From positions 1-10,907 of the forward strand of contig NYZG01000117.1 of NCBI GenBank assembly GCA_002687025.1: a DNA stretch of 10,907 nt, in the 5' to 3' direction. Shown in pieces: positions 7,079 through 10,907 of the stretch; position 1 is the first letter of the stretch; each line of letters begins with the position of its first letter. A program made the translations under genes and the position numbers. Below the pieces are notes generated by a model. It saw nothing but the letters and a program-made list of their open reading frames with translations. It was not told the origin of the DNA and made no database searches. Source of the DNA: Candidatus Poribacteria bacterium (GTDB lineage Bacteria; Poribacteria; WGA-4E; GCA-2687025).

Positions 7079-7094
7079 TGGCGCGTGCTGCCTG

Positions 7095-7979
7095 CTATCC
7101 GACGGACACGCGTTGAGCAAGCGCGAGCGCGCCCAGAACGCCCGACCTGCTCCCAAGGCCCGGCGGCACGATATACCCGTCGATCTCTTCCAGGATCGAC
7201 GCGTGCGCGACGTATCCGTTCAGCAGCTCCTGAACGCGTCGACGGATCATCTTGAACAGCTGCGCCTGCTCCATCACGCCGCCACCCATGACGATGCGCT
7301 GCGGCGAGAGCGTGCAGATGAAGCTCACAAGCGCCTGCGCGAGGTATTCCGCCTCCAGCGTCCACGCGTCGTGGTAGACGGGCAGCTCTTCGGCGCGCTT
7401 TCCCCATCGGGCCTCGATGGCCGGCCCGCTGGCGAGCCCCTCCAGACAGTCGCCGTGGTACGGGCACGAGCCCTCGAACGGATCGCGGGCGATGTCCCTG
7501 GGTAGTGGAATGTGGCCCATTTCGGGATGGATCAAGCCGTGCATCAACTGCCCATTGACCATGCCCCCGCCGCCGATGCCCGTGCCGATCGTGAGGTACA
7601 GGAACGTGTCGAGGCCCTGCGCCGCGCCCCACTTCCACTCCCCGAGCGCCGCGATGTTGACGTCCGTATCGAACCCGACGGGAACGCCCAGGGCATCGGT
7701 GACAGCTCCCGCGACATCGGTGTGCGCCCAGCCGGGCTTCGGAGTCGTCGTGATGTGCCCATACGTCGGCGACGCCGGATCGGGGTCCACCGGGCCGAAC
7801 GAAGCGATGCCGACGGCGTCCACGTCAGGATGGCGACGGAGGAAGGCAATGACGCGGTCCAGCGTCTCCGCGGGCGTCGTGGTGTCGAACCGCACGACCT
7901 CCCGCAGATCGTCCGGCCCCGTCCCGACCGCGCAGACGAACTTCGTCCCGCCACCCTCGACGCCGCCCCACAGATGCAT
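7095..7979 (-). CDS. ROK-family sugar kinase, fructokinase type, 294 aa
   Basis: This kinase phosphorylates a free hexose (fructose, possibly mannose or glucose) with ATP. The N-terminal phosphate-binding loop is GGVEGGGTKF (5-14), the second ATP motif is LTIGTGIGGGG (129-139), and the catalytic base is Asp106 in GFDTDVNIAALGE. The ROK zinc site is visible as HPEMGHIP (His156) and CPYHGDC (Cys172, His175, Cys178), followed by LEGLASGPAIEARWG, which is characteristic of ScrK/GmuE-like fructokinases. I chose ATG 7979, which has GAGGG seven bases upstream and gives the family-typical start; ATG 8000 is an alternative. It lacks an N-terminal helix-turn-helix, so it is a kinase and not a ROK repressor. 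The gene lies 54 bp after the glycoside hydrolase gene and presumably channels the released sugar into glycolysis. Confidence 0.92.
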   Translation of the reverse strand: MHLWGGVEGGGTKFVCAVGTGPDDLREVVRFDTTTPAETLDRVIAFLRRHPDVDAVGIASFGPVDPDPASPTYGHITTTPKPGWAHTDVAGAVTDALGVPVGFDTDVNIAALGEWKWGAAQGLDTFLYLTIGTGIGGGGMVNGQLMHGLIHPEMGHIPLPRDIARDPFEGSCPYHGDCLEGLASGPAIEARWGKRAEELPVYHDAWTLEAEYLAQALVSFICTLSPQRIVMGGGVMEQAQLFKMIRRRVQELLNGYVAHASILEEIDGYIVPPGLGSRSGVLGALALAQRVSVG

Positions 7980-8033
7980 CAGACTACCCTCGACCAGCAT
8001 GTGCTACTCGCTCAGCGGCCCCGTTCGCGTTCG

Positions 8034-9299
8034 CTACACGTTCACTACCTTCTCGACCACGGCGCCGTCCGTCTGGAAGATGCGCGCGCGCCACTCCCTG
8101 TCGTCCGCGCGTTCGATCACCGGCCCCTGAATCCACGTCGTACGGTAGTCGACGAAGAACGGCTCGTCGTAGGCGACATCGATGCGCTCGCCGTTCCTCC
8201 AATACTCGACGCGATCCACCTTCTCGGGATACAGACTCGCCAGCCGCACCCACCGCTTCCCGTCCAGCGTGATGTCCGGCTCGAATCCCTGGAGGTAGTA
8301 CTCGTCCCCCGGCTCCAGCGGCGGGAGGTCGATGCCGATTCCCTCCGCCATGCGGCGCGCGAAAAACACGTCCTCGCCCGGCGTGATCGACCAATCCGCG
8401 GGCGGCTCCTGCTTCGTCAGGTTGTTGTAGTAACCCCACGACGTCCGCGTCTGGTACGCGACGCCAAGCCGACTGAAACACGGCGAGTCCTCGTTGCACA
8501 CGATGGGCCGTCCGAGACCGTACGCCTGCGTCGTGCGCACGAGATCGTAGTACCGCTGCCGTGAGCAGCCGTTGCCGTGGATGAGGATCACGTCGCTCGC
8601 GTCGGCGACTTCTCGGCTCGCGTATCCGCCCGTCCCGCTGCATCCGACGAGCATCCCGCCCGACTCCTGCCGCGCCAGGTCCATGAGATACGTGATGCCC
8701 TCGACCGACTGCACGATCGGGTGGTTCGAGAAGCCGTTGAGATTGTGCTCGTTGGCGACCTCGATGATGACGTTCGAATACCCGCCATCGCGCAGAAAAC
8801 GCGACGCCGTCGCGACGGCGCTACGCACAGCGCGACCGTCGCGCAGCCGCGGCCCCTGTGACGCGTACAGGAAGCTGACGATGACCACCATTCCGGCGGC
8901 GTCCGCGCCACGTATCAGGCGATCCAGTCGCCCCGCGTACCCCGCGTCGAAGCAACGCCCGTCGGCGCCGAAGGGGTTGTTGTCGATGGTCCGCCAGTCG
9001 TCGATGGTGAACACGGGCCCGCCGCCCTGAAGCCCCACCGTGAACGCTCGCAGCCCGTGCGCGTGCCACGCCGGCAGCGCGTCGACGAGTCGGTCCGTGT
9101 TGCCCTCCGCGTCCCATTCCTCGTGCCCGAACCGCGCGAACCGTTCCGGCTGCGCGCGATCGTCGAAAACGCCCTGAATGAACCGGGCGTTCATCAGCAG
9201 CCCGTGCGCCGCGGGGTCGCTGCCGTCGATCTCGGCGTACGTCGGCGCGCCGTTGATGAGAAACGCCTCGCCCCGAACGTCGATGGAAGTCACGTCCAT
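8034..9299 (-). CDS. Glycoside hydrolase-like protein (clan A TIM barrel), 421 aa
   Basis: The layout is of a clan GH-A enzyme. A short N-terminal strand region (FLINGAPTY, as in many GH5/GH2-like proteins) leads into a barrel to about residue 325. The conserved Asn-Glu pair at the end of strand 4 is in IIEVANEHNLNG (Glu184, proposed acid/base), and the proposed nucleophile is Glu270 in RPIVCNEDSPCF. Other barrel landmarks are GLRAFTVGLQGG (82-93), MVVIVSFLYASQG (137-149) and ILIHGNG (238-244). Residues about 340-421 look like a small beta-sandwich (VEYWRNGERIDVAYDEPFFV). I recall close relatives annotated only as hypothetical in sugar-degrading bacteria; I cannot name the GH family. No signal peptide is seen. 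The start overlaps the end of the upstream methyltransferase gene by 10 nt; GTG 9293 would give an overlap of 4 nt. The substrate is unknown. Confidence 0.75.
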   Translation of the reverse strand: MDVTSIDVRGEAFLINGAPTYAEIDGSDPAAHGLLMNARFIQGVFDDRAQPERFARFGHEEWDAEGNTDRLVDALPAWHAHGLRAFTVGLQGGGPVFTIDDWRTIDNNPFGADGRCFDAGYAGRLDRLIRGADAAGMVVIVSFLYASQGPRLRDGRAVRSAVATASRFLRDGGYSNVIIEVANEHNLNGFSNHPIVQSVEGITYLMDLARQESGGMLVGCSGTGGYASREVADASDVILIHGNGCSRQRYYDLVRTTQAYGLGRPIVCNEDSPCFSRLGVAYQTRTSWGYYNNLTKQEPPADWSITPGEDVFFARRMAEGIGIDLPPLEPGDEYYLQGFEPDITLDGKRWVRLASLYPEKVDRVEYWRNGERIDVAYDEPFFVDYRTTWIQGPVIERADDREWRARIFQTDGAVVEKVVNV

Positions 9300-10153
9300 G
9301 CCTTTCGTTCCGACGCCTCCGGGTTGCGCGCCACGAACTGTATCTCCGTCCCACACCCGAGGAGCGACGCGTCCTCGCGAAGCCGTTCCTCCAGGGCGAC
9401 GAGCTCGTCCATCGGCCGTTCCGAAACGGCGTCCTCGAACATGTCGCGCTCCACGATGGACGCCAGGACATCGGCCGGGTACGCCGATTCACAGCGCCAG
9501 CCCGACCCTTCGACCACGCCGCGAATCTCGGACGGTGTGAACGCGCGGATCGGCGCGAAATCGTCCTCGCCTTGCCACCGCGCGACGCCTTGCGTCAACA
9601 CCTGGCTGGCATCTTGCCACGATTCGGCGCGGCGGCCGTCACGTAGCGCCGCGTATCGGTTCTCGACGTCGGCGATCAGAACGCCGCCGGGCCGCGTGAC
9701 GCGCAGAATCTCGCCAAGGGCGCGCTCAGCGTCATGGCAGTAGGAGAGCGGATCGCCAAGAGCCAGCACGACGGGATAGGCGTCGGGGGCGTACCGGCTG
9801 AGATCGCAGATGTCGCCCTGTTCTGCCGCGATGAGGCCGGTAAGGTCGGCGGCCGCGATCTTCTCGCGCGCCCGAGCCAGATACCCTGGAGCGATGTCGA
9901 GCATCGTGACTCGATGCCCGGCCTCCGCGAGGCGGATCGCCCACACGCCCGTCCCGCCTCCGAGGTCGAGGATCGGCGTTTCGCGATCGGGCGGCGGCAG
10001 GCGGGGCTCGATGAGGCGCCACAGCAGCGCGCGCTTGAGTGCGACGGAGAAGCGGAACGGCCCGGATTCCTTGCGCGCGTCGTACGCCCGCGCCTCTTCG
10101 AGCGTTTCCGTTACCCACAGGTTCTCGGGCACGGCATCTGCGTGGCGATCCAT
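9290..10153 (-). CDS. Class I SAM-dependent methyltransferase, 287 aa
   Basis: This is a Rossmann-fold methyltransferase with motif I ILDLGGGTGVWAIRLAEAGH (61-80), the acidic strand RVTMLDIAPGYL (81-92), the adenine-pocket region EQGDICDLSRY (111-121), and the strand and helix ALGDPLSYCHDAERALGEIL (131-150) followed by RPGGVLIADVENR. FTPSEIRGVVEGSGW (206-220) is the usual UbiE/Methyltransf_11-type helix before the last strands. The N-terminal about 50 residues are helical and may form a lid. I chose ATG 10153, which has AGGA eight bases upstream; ATG 10162 is possible. It begins 34 bp after the 167-aa gene and overlaps the glycoside hydrolase gene, so it is firmly inside the operon. It probably methylates a small molecule; a methylated sugar or acid is an inference from context. 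Confidence 0.87.
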   Translation of the reverse strand: MDRHADAVPENLWVTETLEEARAYDARKESGPFRFSVALKRALLWRLIEPRLPPPDRETPILDLGGGTGVWAIRLAEAGHRVTMLDIAPGYLARAREKIAAADLTGLIAAEQGDICDLSRYAPDAYPVVLALGDPLSYCHDAERALGEILRVTRPGGVLIADVENRYAALRDGRRAESWQDASQVLTQGVARWQGEDDFAPIRAFTPSEIRGVVEGSGWRCESAYPADVLASIVERDMFEDAVSERPMDELVALEERLREDASLLGCGTEIQFVARNPEASERKAWT

Positions 10154-10187
10154 AGTGTGCATCCTGCATACGTCCCACCCGGCCCGA

Positions 10188-10691
10188 CTACTCCAGTTCG
10201 GCGATGGGACATGCACTGACGTCGATCTCTCCACGGTAGAGGATGTGTGGCAGACCCACGTACAGCCGAGGTGGCCTGCCTTCCGACGCCGCCTCGCGGA
10301 ACCACTCCTGGAAGCCAGGACTGGGCCGATCTATCGGCAGCGACTCGTCGAACGGGTCGAACACCTCCGCTTCGGTCTCCGGGTCGTTCCGGTAATACAC
10401 TGCTAGCCGATCGCGATCGAGTGAGTCGCTCGATATTCGGAAGTAGCGGCGGCCGCCGGCTTGGCTGAGCCGAAGACGTTCATGGATCACCGTCAAGGGC
10501 ACAGCCACCATCTGCACGACTTCCGTCCACTTGCACGACAGACATGGGATGTATGTTCTGGCAAGCCGTTCGCGGCCCTCATACTTCGCCACCTGCCGCT
10601 GGCCTACTTCCTCGTGCACGGAGAGCAGCGTCTCAAGAGGGTAGAGAGTGGTTCCCACCATAGCATCGGGCACTCGATGATAGAACTCCAT
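10188..10691 (-). CDS. Conserved protein of unknown function, 167 aa
   Basis: I cannot name a domain. Start ATG 10691 has GGGGAGG at good spacing. The protein is soluble with no signal or membrane segment. It opens with MEFYHRVPDAMVGTTLYPLE, followed by AKYEGRERLARTYIPCLSCKW (35-55, with a Cys-x-x-Cys pair at 50 and 53), then TVIHERLRL, a mixed region with ISSDSLDRDRLAVYY, and near the end RPPRLYVGLPHILYRGEIDVS (139-159). This N-terminal YHRVP/LYPL pattern and the late PHILYRG reminded me of small group-specific bacterial proteins with no known role; that recollection is unverified. The two cysteines alone do not make a zinc site. It is the first gene of the minus-strand cluster and lies 34 bp before a methyltransferase gene. 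Confidence 0.7.
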   Translation of the reverse strand: MEFYHRVPDAMVGTTLYPLETLLSVHEEVGQRQVAKYEGRERLARTYIPCLSCKWTEVVQMVAVPLTVIHERLRLSQAGGRRYFRISSDSLDRDRLAVYYRNDPETEAEVFDPFDESLPIDRPSPGFQEWFREAASEGRPPRLYVGLPHILYRGEIDVSACPIAELE

Positions 10692-10764
10692 CGCGTCGCC
10701 TCCCCGGGCTCTGATCGGCGTAAACCGCCCACTTCACAGGCCAACATCGACGAGGGTAGCCAAC

Positions 10765-10779
10765 GATACTCGCAGTATC
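10765..10779. promoter_or_regulatory. Perfect short palindrome upstream of the operon
   Basis: GATACT-CGC-AGTATC has perfect 6-bp arms and a 3-nt centre, and lies about 75 nt before the first gene of the cluster in its likely promoter region. It could be an operator for a dimeric repressor or chance; I find no second copy and no clear -10/-35 pair next to it. Confidence 0.25.
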
Positions 10780-10855
10780 TCATCGAAAATGCATCTGGCC
10801 GGCTGCGGCGGGGTGTGGTCACAGAGTGTTGGTTCATGCAGCTTGCTTCTTCTGC

Positions 10856-10907
10856 TGGTCTGGCCCCCAGAAACTGGTCCAAGTATAGTGAGAGTCTCCC
10901 GGGCATA
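10856..10907 (+). mobile_element. Possible terminal inverted repeat of an IS3-family insertion sequence, cut by the right edge
   Basis: The sequence TGGTCTGGCCCCCAGAAACT at 10856, continuing GGTCC, resembles the TG...CTGnCCCC...AAAnTGGnCC pattern at IS3-family ends. It is followed by a less GC-rich stretch (AAGTATAGTGAGAGTCTCCC) like the leader before orfA in such elements. The transposase would lie beyond the window. The opposite end and target duplication cannot be seen, so this rests on pattern resemblance from memory. Confidence 0.35.

Noticed and set aside
6061..7116. 351-codon plus-strand open frame across the sulfatase gene
   Set aside because: Antisense shadow caused by high GC; the sulfatase on the other strand has all family motifs.
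6973..7638. Extension of the sulfatase frame upstream to position 7638
   Set aside because: The extra 222 residues are Arg/Ala-rich, overlap the kinase gene and lie before the canonical sulfatase N-terminus.
7512..8564. 350-codon plus-strand open frame across the kinase and hydrolase genes
   Set aside because: It spans two well-supported minus-strand genes and has a shadow-like composition.
10604..10906. 100-codon minus-strand frame at the right edge
   Set aside because: It overlaps the start of the 167-aa gene out of frame, has no ribosome site at its start, and runs through the putative IS end.

Overview
This window is a GC-rich (estimated by eye at 60-65%), tightly packed bacterial stretch, with genes mostly on the minus strand. 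The gene content is a FGly-type sulfatase, a clan-A glycoside hydrolase-like protein, a ROK sugar kinase, a NodB-like deacetylase, a nitrilase-superfamily enzyme and a C39/BtrH-like protein. It fits a sugar-degrading, probably uncultured lineage such as Poribacteria, Latescibacterota, Planctomycetota or a relative. There is no rRNA or other marker gene, so this placement is a guess from gene repertoire. I saw no tRNA, rRNA or CRISPR array.

Left part (1-1923, minus): a nitrilase-superfamily amidohydrolase with an extra N-terminal beta-rich domain is joined by an ATGA overlap to a NodB-like polysaccharide deacetylase. The deacetylase runs off the left edge and carries a long charged helix after its third motif. 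Both enzymes act on amide or acyl-amide bonds and are probably translationally coupled.

Middle (2079-4085): a plus-strand C39/BtrH-like protein (321 aa) lies between two minus-strand genes for small single-helix membrane proteins (83 aa with a C-terminal helix, 105 aa with an N-terminal helix). It is preceded by 453 bp without a convincing gene and is convergent with the 105-aa gene at a distance of 18 bp.

Right part (4250-10691, all minus, transcribed right to left): a conserved unknown protein (167 aa), a SAM methyltransferase, a clan-A glycoside hydrolase-like protein, a ROK fructokinase-type kinase, possibly a 37-aa peptide, a sulfatase, a GNAT acetyltransferase and a second SAM methyltransferase. 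Short gaps and overlaps suggest one operon, possibly with internal promoters in the gaps of 122 and 165 bp. None of the sugar-active enzymes has a visible signal peptide. This suggests intracellular desulfation, hydrolysis and phosphorylation of an imported, possibly sulfated, oligosaccharide; the substrate is unknown.

At the extreme right edge the sequence resembles the terminal inverted repeat of an IS3-family insertion sequence whose body would lie outside the window, just upstream of the operon. Nothing here demands a wholly new system. The least explained parts are the C39-like/small-membrane-protein locus, the fused-domain nitrilase with its coupled deacetylase, and the uncharacterised glycoside hydrolase in its sulfatase operon.
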